A stretch of DNA of 64,000 nucleotides from Phosphoribacter sp037045045 (GCA_037045045.1 JBAOHL010000003.1:605624-669623), one strand, 5' to 3'. Counted from the first letter of the stretch, positions 15,940-26,323 are shown. The notes: generated by a model from the letters alone, not told the origin. Translations and numbers: made by a program.

Positions 15940-18900
15940 CGCGACCGCTCGCCGCGCTGGTGCAGGCCAGCGCTGGCCCGGGCGGCCGCCTGGCCTCGGG
16001 TCGAGACGTCGAGTTTGCGCAGGACGTTCGAGACGTGGACTCCGACGGTGCGCGGGCTCAAGAAGAGCAGTTCGCCGATTTCTCGGTTCGTCGCACCGGC
16101 CATGAGGTGCCCGAGGACCTCGCGTTCGCGGGCCGTCAACCCGAAGCGCTCCCACGGGTCTGTCGGCACCGTGCTCGATGGAGGTTCCGCAGGGGCCTCG
16201 CCGAGGTTCAACCGGGCCCGCCTGGCGAGGTCGTCGGCGCGATGGAGCAGCCGCCGTGACGGGAGGGCAGCGGCCAACTCGTACCCACGTCGAAGGTGGG
16301 GCTCCACCGCGGCACGGGCATGACGGCGGATGAGTAGGTCCTCGGCGTGAGCCAGATAGGCGTACGACGCCTCGAGAGGTCGCTGCAGACCTTCCCAGGT
16401 CCAGGCCGCCGCGAGCCACCCACCCGGGCCACCGATGTCACGCGCGTCGTCGCCGTCGCCGTGGCCCGCGCCCACCTCGTCGGTCCCGGCAGGCCCGACG
16501 GCCCGGCCGTGGGTAGCGGAGACGTCCTCCGGGGCCAGCCGCGCCCATTCCATCGCTCCGGACCGGATGTATGCCGCGACCTCTGGGGAGTGACTCCCCG
16601 AAAGCCTCGCCAGCCGGTGCCACCAACCGCGCGCCTGGTCGACGCTCCTGCGGGTCGGCGACGCGCGACCCGCAGCCACTCGCAGCCCCAAGGCCAACAC
16701 TTGGGCTTCCAGGCCGGCCGGTGCCGGCACCGGAAGCGCGCGGAGGGCCGACTCGACCCGTTCGAGGGCCTCACTGGGCAACCCGCGGGCGTCGGCGAGT
16801 TCGGCCTCGGCGATGTCCAGATCCACCTGCAGCAGGATCCGGTCATTCCCGTCGATGAGACGCCAGGCGGTGTCCAGAGCGACGCGGGCCTCGGGGAGTC
16901 GATCGGTGACGATGTCCAGCTCGGCGAGGACCAGATGGGCGTTGCCCGCGCGGTTGCGCGGCAAGTCCTTTCCCAGCAGTTCCTCGCACAGCGCCCGGGC
17001 CTGCGCCCATCTCCCGGTCAACCGCAACAGGACGATGGTGTTCGCGCTCAGTGCGGCCCCCTCCGAGGCGGTCAGGCCGTGTCGTCGCAGGAAGGCCAAG
17101 CCCTCCAGCGCGACGTCACAGGCCTGGCCCGTACGCCCGGCCATGAGCAACGCGAAGGACAGGTTGCTCGACGCGCGCCGCCGGTCGTCGAGGTCGCCGT
17201 GACGAGTGAGCATCTCGTGGCCGCGGGCGACCTCTTCCGCGCCTTCGTCCACCGCGCCGCTGAACGACAGGGCCATGCCACGAGTCACCCGGGCGCGTCC
17301 TTCCGCGGCCGAGGCACCGACCCGTTGGGCCAACGCGATCGCTTCCCGCGTCGGCTCAAGGACCGCTTCGTGATCACCGGCGAGCAACTGCAGGTGCAAC
17401 GACGCGGCCCTGATGGTGGCCGACAACCTGGACTCCGGTCGACCGCGGGTGATGGCCTCGGCCTCGGCCAAGGCCTCATGGGCATCCTCGGTGTTGCCCT
17501 CGTCCCACAGGATGTCGGCGATCTGTTCGAGCAGTTCGGCTCGGTCTTGGGGGTCGTCCTCGGCCTTCAGGGCCGCGCGAGTCAACGCCAACGCGGTGCC
17601 GGCGTCGCCGACCCAGTGGGCGCTCTCCGCGGCATCGCGCCACAACGCCCGCACCTCGGCGGAATCGGCCGACAGCCCGGCCGCGGCAGCCATCTCGACC
17701 GCCCGCGACAGCTGGCGCCACGCCTCGGCGTACGCGTAGACCCCTGCGGCCAGACGGCCGGCGGCTGCGGCCGTCGGCAGCGCCCGATCCGCCCGACCGG
17801 CGACATACCAATGCGTGGCCACCTCGGCCGCGAGGCTCGCGCTTGAGGAGGCCGTCGGGTCGGTCTCCAGGGCACCGGCCAGCGCCTCGTGCAGCGCCCG
17901 ACGTTCCGCGGGGAGCAACCGGGAAAGGATCGCCTCGGCCATGAGTACGTGCCGGAAGGCGTAGTCGCCATCCGGACCGGCCGGCACGAACAGTCCGGCT
18001 CCCATCGCCTCGCGCACGGCCGAACGCATCCCGTCGTCGGACAGGCCGGAGCCGGCCAGGAGCAGTTCGTGGCGCACCGGCCGGCCGGCGACCGCGGCCA
18101 CCTCCAACACCCGGGCCGTGGCCGGCCGCACGCGGGACGCCCGCGCCAGCAGCACGTCTTGCACCGAGCCGGGTAGCCCCTGCCGAGTCGGATCGGCGGC
18201 AAGCTCCACCGCGAGAAAGGGATTCCCGCCGGAACGTTCGAAGATCCAGTCGGGGTCGGCGGCCCCCGACGCCCCGGGCATTTCCTCGAGCAGCTGGGCG
18301 ACGGTGTCCCGGTTGAGACGCTGCAGCTCGAGTCGGTGTGCGTGGCGGCCCCGAGTGATCGTCGCGACGAGGTCGCGCACGCCTGGTCGGACTCCGAGAT
18401 CCTCCGGGCGCGCCGTCAACACGAGCAGCTGTCCCGGTGCATGGTTGCGGTCGAGGAAGGAGACGAGATCCAAGGTGGCCTGGTCGGCCCAGTGGATGTC
18501 CTCGAAGATCAACCCCACCACTCGGCCCGTGCGGGTCAGCCCGTCGAAGAGACTCAAGACCCGTTCGAAGAGGCGGGCTCGACCGCCGTTCAGGTCGTGG
18601 CTGGTCAGCAGCTCGTCCAGGTCGACGCGGGCCTCCGGCGGAAGCTCCACGTCGCCGGTGTCGACGAGCCGCCGCAGCCGTCGGAGGATCTCGACGAGCG
18701 GGGCGTAGGGGATCGGGTCCCCGGACAGCTCCATGGCGCCGCCGACGAGCACGAGCGCCCCTTGGTCTCGGGCCGATCGAGCCCATTCCTCCACCAGGCG
18801 GGTCTTGCCGATGCCCGCCTCGCCGGCGATCAGAACCGTCGGCGTCTCGGTGCGGGCGCGGGCCAGCAGGTCGAGCAGCGCCGCCAATTCCGCAGCGCGC

Positions 18901-18947
18901 CCGACCATCGGCGGGTCGTGCTCCGGCGCGCGCCTCACGGCCAACAT
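15936..18947 (-). CDS. LAL-type LuxR family transcriptional regulator
   Basis: Large ATP-binding LuxR regulator of the MalT/LAL class, common as pathway-specific activators of polyketide and peptide clusters. 1003 residues from ATG 18947 (ATG 18908 is an alternative). Walker A is AGEAGIGKTR at 41-50 and Walker B-like LIFEDIHWADQATLDLVSFL near 145-165. A long alpha-helical TPR-like middle follows, and a C-terminal helix-turn-helix FGLTAREREVLGHLMAGATN then REIGELLFLSPRTVGVHVSN. It is convergent with the thioesterase operon, and its last base pairs are shared with the small gene (CTAG at 15936-15939). Likely activator of the cluster. Confidence 0.9.
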   Translation of the reverse strand: MLAVRRAPEHDPPMVGRAAELAALLDLLARARTETPTVLIAGEAGIGKTRLVEEWARSARDQGALVLVGGAMELSGDPIPYAPLVEILRRLRRLVDTGDVELPPEARVDLDELLTSHDLNGGRARLFERVLSLFDGLTRTGRVVGLIFEDIHWADQATLDLVSFLDRNHAPGQLLVLTARPEDLGVRPGVRDLVATITRGRHAHRLELQRLNRDTVAQLLEEMPGASGAADPDWIFERSGGNPFLAVELAADPTRQGLPGSVQDVLLARASRVRPATARVLEVAAVAGRPVRHELLLAGSGLSDDGMRSAVREAMGAGLFVPAGPDGDYAFRHVLMAEAILSRLLPAERRALHEALAGALETDPTASSSASLAAEVATHWYVAGRADRALPTAAAAGRLAAGVYAYAEAWRQLSRAVEMAAAAGLSADSAEVRALWRDAAESAHWVGDAGTALALTRAALKAEDDPQDRAELLEQIADILWDEGNTEDAHEALAEAEAITRGRPESRLSATIRAASLHLQLLAGDHEAVLEPTREAIALAQRVGASAAEGRARVTRGMALSFSGAVDEGAEEVARGHEMLTRHGDLDDRRRASSNLSFALLMAGRTGQACDVALEGLAFLRRHGLTASEGAALSANTIVLLRLTGRWAQARALCEELLGKDLPRNRAGNAHLVLAELDIVTDRLPEARVALDTAWRLIDGNDRILLQVDLDIAEAELADARGLPSEALERVESALRALPVPAPAGLEAQVLALGLRVAAGRASPTRRSVDQARGWWHRLARLSGSHSPEVAAYIRSGAMEWARLAPEDVSATHGRAVGPAGTDEVGAGHGDGDDARDIGGPGGWLAAAWTWEGLQRPLEASYAYLAHAEDLLIRRHARAAVEPHLRRGYELAAALPSRRLLHRADDLARRARLNLGEAPAEPPSSTVPTDPWERFGLTAREREVLGHLMAGATNREIGELLFLSPRTVGVHVSNVLRKLDVSTRGQAAARASAGLHQRGERSR

Positions 18948-19009
18948 CGTGCCACGGCGAGGCGGCCGATCGTGTCCGCGCGCCGAGCCTCGGCGGGATC
19001 AGCCGCCGG

Positions 19010-19909
19010 TCACAGGCGGGTCACCCGCCGGGCGAACAGCCACCCCCCGGCGACGGTCAGGGCCACAGCGAAGACGAGCGCCGCGGCGAACGTGATGCCC
19101 GGGTCCAGGTGGGGCACGGAGGGAGACCACGAGGAGCGCAACCCTTCGCTGAGGTAGGTCACCGGGTTGGCCAGGACCGCCCAGGACAGCCAGGGCACTG
19201 GCCGTAGCGCGATCCACGGGTAGTACGCACACCCGAGGAACGACAAGGGCACCACCAGCACGGAGAACACCAGACCCATGCGTTGCGGCGGCACCATGGT
19301 GCCAACCACCAGGCCCAGGGCGCCGGAGATCCAACAGGCCAAGGCCAGGACGCCGAGGAAGGGCGGCAGCTGTGCCGCCGACAGGCTCAGTGGCGCGTTG
19401 CCGAAGAGCACCGCGAGCGGGATCACGAGCAGCCCGGCGACGGCGCTCTGAGCCGCCCCCCAGGCCACCTTCTCCAGGCCTACGGCCCAAAGGGGCACGG
19501 GCACCAGGACGCGGTCCTCGATCTCGCGAGTGGCCCCGAACTCGATCGCCAGGGGCAAACTCACGCTGGACACCCCGCAGAAGACGGTGCTCACCGCGAT
19601 GAGACCGGGGACCAGCACGTCGCCGTAGGCGCCGTCACCGACCCGTTGCCCGATACGAGGGAACAGGAAGGTGAAGACGAACACGAACAGCACGGGCTGC
19701 GCGAGGGTGCGGATGAGAAACTCCCCGATTGCGGACCGCAGCACGGCGGCATCGCGCAGAAGCAGGCCCCAGCACGACCGGAGGATCTCCAACGCAGCGC
19801 CCGGCTGGGCCACCGAAGCGTGTCGCCATCGGGCTGTCCTGGAACCTTCATCGGTCTGCGCAACGGCGGGGGCACTGCCGAGTGACGGGATGTCATAGAC
19901 GCTACTCAC
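19010..19909 (-). CDS. ABC-2 type exporter permease
   Basis: 299 residues from GTG 19909, overlapping the ATPase gene by 8 nt. Six hydrophobic segments after a hydrophilic N terminus of about 60 residues; VPGLIAVSTVFCGVSSVSLP, FGATREIEDRVLVPVPLWAV and ALRPVPWLSWAVLANPVTYL are hallmarks of DrrB-like ABC-2 permeases. With the ATPase it should form a two-component exporter, most simply for self-resistance or export of the NRPS-PKS product. Confidence 0.9.
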   Translation of the reverse strand: MSSVYDIPSLGSAPAVAQTDEGSRTARWRHASVAQPGAALEILRSCWGLLLRDAAVLRSAIGEFLIRTLAQPVLFVFVFTFLFPRIGQRVGDGAYGDVLVPGLIAVSTVFCGVSSVSLPLAIEFGATREIEDRVLVPVPLWAVGLEKVAWGAAQSAVAGLLVIPLAVLFGNAPLSLSAAQLPPFLGVLALACWISGALGLVVGTMVPPQRMGLVFSVLVVPLSFLGCAYYPWIALRPVPWLSWAVLANPVTYLSEGLRSSWSPSVPHLDPGITFAAALVFAVALTVAGGWLFARRVTRL

Positions 19910-20858
19910 GGACGTTCCTTCCGGTCATGGCGAGGAACACGTCCTCCAACGACGGGGCGACGACCCGCAGACCGCTCACACCGGCATACCCGGCCACCTG
20001 CAGCGCTGCCGCCACGGCCTCGTCGACGCCATCGGTGTCCAGCACGTAGGTGCCCGGCTGGCCGGGCTCGGCCACCCCAAGGACCGCGGGAATGGCCTGC
20101 AGTCGCCCGGTCAGCGCATCGTCCGGGCGGAGCACGGACAGCTCGATGCGAGTCCGGCTCCCGGCAACCCGGGCCAACTCCGGTGGGGTAGCGCAGGCCA
20201 GCAGGCGCCCCGAGTCCAGGACCGCGATCCGGTCGCAGAGCCGTTCGGCCTCTTCGAGATAGTGCGTCGTGAGCAGGATCGTCGTCCCGTTCCCGCGCAG
20301 CCGACGCAGCTGCCCCCACATCGCCAGCCGGCTCTGCGGGTCGAGGCCGGCGCTGGGTTCGTCGAGGAACAGCAGCCGCGGTTCGTGGGCGATGGCGCGG
20401 GCCAACTGGAGCCGCTGGACCATCCCGCCGGAGAGCCAGGCAGGCTTGTGTCCGGCCCGCGGCGCGAGGTCGAACTCGGCGAGCAGTTCGGCGGTCCGCT
20501 CGCGTGCTCGCCCACGGTTCATCCCGAAGAAGCGGCAGTGGTAGTACAGGTTCTGCGCGACCGTGCACGAACGGTCCAGGGTGTTGTGCTGGGTCACCAC
20601 ACCGAGGTGGCGGCGGGCCGAGCGGCCGTGGTGGGCGACGCTGCGCCCGGCGACCCAGGCGTCGCCGGCGTCGGCGCGCAGCCGAGTGGTGCATACCCCG
20701 ACGATCGTCGACTTGCCGGCACCGTTGGGACCGAGCAGGCCGAGCGTCTCCCCCGGCCGGGCCTCGAATGACACGTCGTCGACCGCCGGTGGGTCGTCGG
20801 CGCGGTACCTCAGGGTGAGGTTGCGCACCTCCAGGGCGGCCCCGTTGTCGAGGGACAT
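19902..20858 (-). CDS. DrrA-like ABC exporter ATPase
   Basis: ATP-binding partner of the downstream ABC-2 permease. 318 residues from ATG 20858; GTG 20861 is equally placed behind GAAGGAG. Walker A LLGPNGAGKST at about 41-51, Q-loop VVTQHNTLD, signature LSGGMVQRLQLARAIAHEP, Walker B LLFLDEPSAGLDPQ and H-loop TTHYLEEAERL; the C-terminal extension is of the drug-resistance type (DrrA/CcmA). Divergent from the NRPS gene across 152 nt, so export and synthesis genes share one control region. Confidence 0.92.
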   Translation of the reverse strand: MSLDNGAALEVRNLTLRYRADDPPAVDDVSFEARPGETLGLLGPNGAGKSTIVGVCTTRLRADAGDAWVAGRSVAHHGRSARRHLGVVTQHNTLDRSCTVAQNLYYHCRFFGMNRGRARERTAELLAEFDLAPRAGHKPAWLSGGMVQRLQLARAIAHEPRLLFLDEPSAGLDPQSRLAMWGQLRRLRGNGTTILLTTHYLEEAERLCDRIAVLDSGRLLACATPPELARVAGSRTRIELSVLRPDDALTGRLQAIPAVLGVAEPGQPGTYVLDTDGVDEAVAAALQVAGYAGVSGLRVVAPSLEDVFLAMTGRNVRE

Positions 20859-21010
20859 CACGTCGGACTCCTTCGGTCGGTCGAGGATCGAGCTGTCCTA
20901 CGCGGGAGCCCGCCGCGCGCTCGCCAGATACCCAACGAGCCGGTCCGTCCGCTGCCGGGCACCGGTCCGCGGACCCGCGGGGGTATCCCGAGCCGACGAC
21001 GAGGGCTCCC
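20859..21010. promoter_or_regulatory. Divergent control region of exporter and NRPS
   Basis: 152 nt between divergent starts. It contains GATACCCAACG at 20927-20937, similar to the TGTATCCAACG box before the thioesterase, which suggests co-regulation. The ribosome site of the NRPS is GAGGG just before GTG 21011. Confidence 0.35.
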
Positions 21011-24000
21011 GTGGCCATGGAACAGACGCAGCACCTCCCGGTGCCCGAGGATCGCGCCCTGTCGGTCGCTTGGGGCACGGGCCCGCGGCGAGACACCCCC
21101 GCGGGGACCCTGGCCGACCTCATCCGAGCGTCGGCGCTGCGCCATGCGGACCGCCCGGCTCTCGTGTGCGGCTCCCACCGGCAGTCGTACGCACAATTCG
21201 CGGCCGCCGCAGAAATGATCGCCCAGCGCCTGCGCCACCTTGGCGCGGGACCGGGCACGACGGTCGCCGTCTGCCTCGCTCGCGGCCCGGCCCTGCCGGT
21301 GGCGCTGACCGGCGTCCTGTTCGCGGGTGCGGCGTACGTGCCCCTGGACCCGACCCTGCCGCCGGCCCGGGTCCGCGAGCTGCTGCGGCAGGTCGAGCCG
21401 GTGGCCGCCGTGGCGGAACCGGACACGCACGCCCTGCTCGGTCAGACGCCCTGCCTCGACGTCCACCAGGCCCTCGGGCGGGCCCCGACCGGGCCGGGCC
21501 CCCTGGCCGTCGACGCCGGTCCCGGTGACCTCGCGTACGTCCTGTTCACCTCGGGCAGCACCGGCCGGCCGAAGGGTGTCTGCGTCGAGCAGCACAGCGT
21601 CGTCGACTTCGTCACCCACAACGCCGCGGCATACGACATCCGCCCCGGCACCCGGGTGCTTGCCGCCGCCAGTGCATCGGTCGACGTCTCGGTCGCGGAA
21701 CTGTTCACCGCTCTCACGGTCGGGGCGACGACGATCCTCGCCACCGACGCGGACAAGGAAACCCCGCAGGCCCTGAGTGCGCTGTTGCGTCGGGCGCGCA
21801 TCGAGGTCGCCGAACTCCCCCCCGCGCTGTTGGCACACATCGACCCGGACACGCTGCCGGACCTGCGGCTCGTGTCGATCGGTGGTGAGGCTCCCGCGCC
21901 CGCGCAGGTATGCCGCTGGGTCCGCTCCGGGAGGCGGGTCGTCAATGCGTACGGCCCCACGGAAGCCACCGTCACCGCAACACTGCACGACTGCGCCGAG
22001 CTGGACCCCACCGATGTCGACGTCCCTATCGGGCGCCCGATGGCCAACCATCGGGTCTACGTCCTCGACGACGTCGGCGCGCTGGCCGCCCCCGGCGAGG
22101 TGGGCGAGCTCGCCGTGGCCGGCCCCGGCGTGGCGCGCGGCTACCTCGGGGACCCCGAGGGGACGGCGGCCCGCTTCCGCGCCGATCCCGTCCACCCTGG
22201 GGCCCGCATGTACCTCACCGGAGATCTGGCCCGGTGGGACGAACTCGGCCGACTGCGGTTCCTCGGCCGGCGCGACGGACAGGTGAACGTCCGCGGCCAC
22301 CGGATCGAACCCGGCGAGATCGAGGCCAGGCTGCGGTCTCATCCTCGGATCGGGGATGCCGCCGTCGTCGTCGACGGCGAGGGCGCCGACACGCGGCTGG
22401 TCGCCTACCTCGTCCCTCGGTCCACCGAATCGGCCGACGGGTCGAGGCAGTCCGCCGGGGCGACGCTCGAAACGTCGGTGTCGGCGTGGGTCTCGGAGTA
22501 CCTGCCGGCTCACCTGTGTCCCGCGGTGTACCGGCCCGTGGACGCCCTGCCTCTCGCCGCGACCGGGAAGGTCGACCGGACGCGGCTGGCGTCGGTATGG
22601 GCCGCGGCCGTCGGGTCGCCGCCTCGGCCCGGCGCCGGGCCCGGTGACGCCTTGGAACACACCATCCTGACCGCGTGGCGGGCGGTGCTCCCGGCCGCCG
22701 AGTCCTGCGGGGTCCACGACCATTTCGTCGAGCTGGGCGGCACCTCGTTGACGGCCATGGTGCTGCTCGCCCACCTGCGCGACCAGGTGGACGTCGAGGT
22801 GAAGGCCAGCGACCTGGCCGCCCACGCGACCGTGGCGGGTCTAGCGACGGCGCTGCGAGCTCGTCGAGTGGGCGATGCGGGCCTGGACCGCGGCCGGCTC
22901 CTAGGCCCGCGTTTCGGCATTCCGGCGCCGGTCGATCCCGCGACCGATCAGGTCGGTCCGGTGACCACGGCGGTCGCACCGGCGCCGGCCTCCCCGAGCC
23001 AATTCGGGGTGTGGTACGCCGAGCAGCTGGATCCGGGGACGTCGACGTTCCATCTCCCGATGGGCTACCGGATCATCGGGCCGCTGGACGTGCCGAGATT
23101 CCGCCAAGCGCTCGGCGAGGTCGCGCGCCGCCACGGCATGTTGCGGGCGGCATACCGGCCGGTCTCGGGGTCACCGGTGCCGACCTTCCCGGTGCGCGAC
23201 GACATCGACCTGCCGCTGCGCGTGCTCGATTACGGCGACCGAGGCCCGCAGGCCGCGACGGCCGCGGTCCAGGCCGCCTGCGACGAGTTGCTGGGCACCC
23301 CGTTCGACCTGACGCGCCCGCCGCTGTGGCGGGCCGCCTTGATCCGCCTCGGCGAGCAGGACCACGTGTTCGCGCTCGCAGCACACCATGCGATATGTGA
23401 CGGCTGGTCGCTGAGCATCGTCACCCGGGACCTCGGGGTGGCCTACGCGGGCGAGTCCCTCGGCCCCGAGCCGGGCGCCGACCCGACCCGGCCCGGACCG
23501 CCGCTGACGTACGGGGACGTCGCCGCGACGGAATGGGAGTGGCTGTCCGGTCCGCAGGCCCAGGCCCGCGCCGAGGCCTGGCAGGCGGCCATGGCCGGCG
23601 CCCCCGAACGCCTGGAGCTGCCCACCGACCGGCTGCGGCCACCCGTCGTCGACCACACCCCGGCAGCGGTAGCCACCGTGATCTCGGCGACGCTGGCGGG
23701 CCGCGTGCACGCCCTCGCCGCCGAGCAAGGGGTGAGCGTTCACGCGGTGCTGCTCACGGCATACGCGCTTGTGTTGGGTCGCCTCGGCGCCACCGAGGAG
23801 GTCGTGGTCTCCGTCCCCGTCGCCCAACGAACTCATCCGGCCCTCGTCGAGCTCGTCGGGATGCTCGTCGCGCCGGTGCCGGTCCGGGTCCCGCTCGGTC
23901 CCCCCGACACGCCCGTCACGCGCCTGCTCGCCGACTGCGCCGCGGCGGTCCACGAGGCCACCGACCTGCACCTGCCCTTCGACCGGATCGTGCAGGCTGT

Positions 24001-26323
24001 CGGCCCGGTTCGCGATCCAGGACGAGCGGCACTGACCCAGGTGGGGTTCAACCTGCTCAACTACCCCGCGGAGGAGCTGCGGCTGCCGGGGATGCACGTC
24101 GAGGAGTTCCGGACCGGGCACCCGGGGGCCCTGCTCGACCTCACCTGCTACCTGCGACCCCTCCCGGACGGCGGCTGGGATCTCGAAGCGGTCTACCGCC
24201 CGGACCTGTTCGACGAGGCTCGGATCCGGATGCTCCTTGACGCCTACCTCGGTGTCCTGCGCGGGCTCATCGACCGACCCGAAGGAGCCCGCGGCGCACT
24301 GAGCCTGCGCACCCCGGCCGCCGAGCGGCTGCTGCCCGACGACACCCAACCCCTGGCGATCACCGAAGTGGTCGGGGTGCTGGAACGGTTCCGTCGGTCG
24401 GCTACCGACCAGGGGCACCGGGAAGCCCTCGACGGGACAAGCTACGCCGCCCTCGCCGAGCGGGTCGGCCGACTCGGCCGCGCCCTCAACGAGGCTCGCG
24501 TTCGGCCCGGGGACGTCGTCTGCGTCCCCGGAGCCGCCCGGGCGGAGTACCCCGTCGCGCTGCTGGGCATCCTCGCCGCCGGGGCGGTCGCCCACCTGCT
24601 CGACCCCGCCCAACCGGCCGAGCGCCAGCGGCAGGCCGTCGGCACGGGCGGCGGTCGCACCTGGCTGCCCCTGAGCGCCCGAGACCCACTCCCGAGCTGG
24701 CTCGGAACGGACTGGCGAGTGCTCCCGGACGTCGGCGCCCTCGTCGATTCCATCTCCCTCGACAGACCGCTCGTCCACCGCGTCGAGGACCCCCACGCCC
24801 CGGCGTTCGTGCTGACGACCTCGGGATCGGAGGGCACGCCGAAGGCCGTGGTGTCCTCGTCGGCACCGCTCGCGCACTTCGTCCAGTGGTATGCCGCCAG
24901 CTTCGGCCTCGGACCCGGCGACCGATTCGCCCTCACCGCTGGGGTCGGTCACGATCCCGTGCTGCGGGACGTGCTCGTCCCGCTGTCGATTGGCGCCAGC
25001 GTGCACATCCCGACCGGCGATGTCGGCGCATCCCCGCAGCGGCTGCTGTCGTGGCTCGCCGCCGCCCGGATCACCGTCCTGCACCTCACGCCCCAGAAGG
25101 CTCGACTGCTCGCCGCGGCGAGCGCCACCCTCGGCGTGCCGCTGCGCGACCTCGGGTTGCTCGCCATCGGCGGCGACGTCCTGCGAGGGCGCGACCTGCC
25201 GGCGCTGCGCCGGCTGGCCCCGGCGGCGATGATCGTCTCGGCCTACGGCGCCACCGAGACCCCGCAGTTCGCGTCCTGGCAACTGACCACCGGGGAAGAG
25301 ATCCGTGAGCGGGTGCCTCTCGGTCGGGGAATCCCCGGGACTCAGTTGCTCGTCGTGACGGACGCCGGTGTCCCGGCGGGCATCGGGGAACCGGGTCAGG
25401 TATTCGTCCGCAGCCGCCACCTCGCCCTGGGCTATGCCGACGGTGGCGGGGACGGGGCGTTCCAGGACGAGGGCGAAGGTATCCGGCGCTACCGCACCGG
25501 CGACAGCGGCCGCTACCTGCCCGACGGTCGGGTCGAGTACCTCGGCCGCCGCGACGGCGCGGTCAAGGTCGCCGGGCACCGGGTGGATCCGTGGGAGGTC
25601 ACGACCGCGCTGCGGGAGCTGACCGGCGTCGCCGACGCGGCGGTGCTGCCACGCTGCGGGCCCGATGGCGAGACCCGCCTGGTGGCCTTCGCGGTGCGCG
25701 AGCAGGTCCACGGGTCCGACCCGCTGGTGGACGACCCGGCGACCGCCGCGTCTCCCACCGAGCAGCAGGTGCGCACGCTGCTGCGGGGACGAGTCGTCGC
25801 TGCCGCGATACCCACGGACGTGTACTGGGTGCCCGAGCTGCCCTTGACGGGCAACGGAAAACTCGACACTGACGCTCTCGCGCGTCTCGCCGACTCCCGG
25901 CGGTCGCAAGCCACCCGTGCACAACCCAAGCTCTGCCGGCAGCCGGACGCATCGACCACGCTCCTTGACGTCGTCGCCGGGGCCGGCCGGGGCACCCACC
26001 CGGAACACGCTCGCGTCGAACGCACCGTGCTCGAGCAGTGGTGCCGGATCCTGCACCGCGACGATGTGGGTCTCGACGACAACTTCTTCGACGCGGGCGG
26101 AACGTCGTTGCAGCTCATGGAGGTTCGGGCTCGGCTCTGCGAGGCGCTCGAACAGCCGGTGAGCATCGTCGACCTCTTCCAGCACCCCACCGTGCGCACC
26201 CTCGCGGCGCATCTGCACACCCGGACCGGCCCAGGGGCTCGACCCGGGACCCCCGGCGCGACGCCGCCTTCGGCAACTCGACAAGCGGTGCGCGCCCGGC
26301 GGCGCCGCCGCGGAGCCGCCTGA
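21011..26323 (+). CDS. Bimodular NRPS, A-PCP-C-A-PCP
   Basis: 1770-residue nonribosomal peptide synthetase from GTG 21011. Order: A1 (about 30-525; core LFTSGSTGRPKG near 177, NAYGPTEATV, GKVDRTRL), PCP1 (GGTSL, phosphopantetheine Ser579), C domain (about 640-1090; active site HHAICDG at 792-798), A2 (about 1110-1635; TSGSEGTPK at 1270-1278, SAYGATETPQ, GNGKLD) and PCP2 (Ser1699). It begins with an A domain, so it is a loading plus one extension module and makes a dipeptidyl chain that is passed to the PKS encoded 171 nt downstream. A1 pocket residues read by eye are D,V,A,E,V,I,A,V,T,K and A2 are D,P,R,H,L,I,A,Q,F,K; I recognise neither code. No E, MT or TE domain is seen. The octamer repeat occurs six times inside it, like the flanking genes. 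Confidence 0.95.
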   Translation: MAMEQTQHLPVPEDRALSVAWGTGPRRDTPAGTLADLIRASALRHADRPALVCGSHRQSYAQFAAAAEMIAQRLRHLGAGPGTTVAVCLARGPALPVALTGVLFAGAAYVPLDPTLPPARVRELLRQVEPVAAVAEPDTHALLGQTPCLDVHQALGRAPTGPGPLAVDAGPGDLAYVLFTSGSTGRPKGVCVEQHSVVDFVTHNAAAYDIRPGTRVLAAASASVDVSVAELFTALTVGATTILATDADKETPQALSALLRRARIEVAELPPALLAHIDPDTLPDLRLVSIGGEAPAPAQVCRWVRSGRRVVNAYGPTEATVTATLHDCAELDPTDVDVPIGRPMANHRVYVLDDVGALAAPGEVGELAVAGPGVARGYLGDPEGTAARFRADPVHPGARMYLTGDLARWDELGRLRFLGRRDGQVNVRGHRIEPGEIEARLRSHPRIGDAAVVVDGEGADTRLVAYLVPRSTESADGSRQSAGATLETSVSAWVSEYLPAHLCPAVYRPVDALPLAATGKVDRTRLASVWAAAVGSPPRPGAGPGDALEHTILTAWRAVLPAAESCGVHDHFVELGGTSLTAMVLLAHLRDQVDVEVKASDLAAHATVAGLATALRARRVGDAGLDRGRLLGPRFGIPAPVDPATDQVGPVTTAVAPAPASPSQFGVWYAEQLDPGTSTFHLPMGYRIIGPLDVPRFRQALGEVARRHGMLRAAYRPVSGSPVPTFPVRDDIDLPLRVLDYGDRGPQAATAAVQAACDELLGTPFDLTRPPLWRAALIRLGEQDHVFALAAHHAICDGWSLSIVTRDLGVAYAGESLGPEPGADPTRPGPPLTYGDVAATEWEWLSGPQAQARAEAWQAAMAGAPERLELPTDRLRPPVVDHTPAAVATVISATLAGRVHALAAEQGVSVHAVLLTAYALVLGRLGATEEVVVSVPVAQRTHPALVELVGMLVAPVPVRVPLGPPDTPVTRLLADCAAAVHEATDLHLPFDRIVQAVGPVRDPGRAALTQVGFNLLNYPAEELRLPGMHVEEFRTGHPGALLDLTCYLRPLPDGGWDLEAVYRPDLFDEARIRMLLDAYLGVLRGLIDRPEGARGALSLRTPAAERLLPDDTQPLAITEVVGVLERFRRSATDQGHREALDGTSYAALAERVGRLGRALNEARVRPGDVVCVPGAARAEYPVALLGILAAGAVAHLLDPAQPAERQRQAVGTGGGRTWLPLSARDPLPSWLGTDWRVLPDVGALVDSISLDRPLVHRVEDPHAPAFVLTTSGSEGTPKAVVSSSAPLAHFVQWYAASFGLGPGDRFALTAGVGHDPVLRDVLVPLSIGASVHIPTGDVGASPQRLLSWLAAARITVLHLTPQKARLLAAASATLGVPLRDLGLLAIGGDVLRGRDLPALRRLAPAAMIVSAYGATETPQFASWQLTTGEEIRERVPLGRGIPGTQLLVVTDAGVPAGIGEPGQVFVRSRHLALGYADGGGDGAFQDEGEGIRRYRTGDSGRYLPDGRVEYLGRRDGAVKVAGHRVDPWEVTTALRELTGVADAAVLPRCGPDGETRLVAFAVREQVHGSDPLVDDPATAASPTEQQVRTLLRGRVVAAAIPTDVYWVPELPLTGNGKLDTDALARLADSRRSQATRAQPKLCRQPDASTTLLDVVAGAGRGTHPEHARVERTVLEQWCRILHRDDVGLDDNFFDAGGTSLQLMEVRARLCEALEQPVSIVDLFQHPTVRTLAAHLHTRTGPGARPGTPGATPPSATRQAVRARRRRRGAA

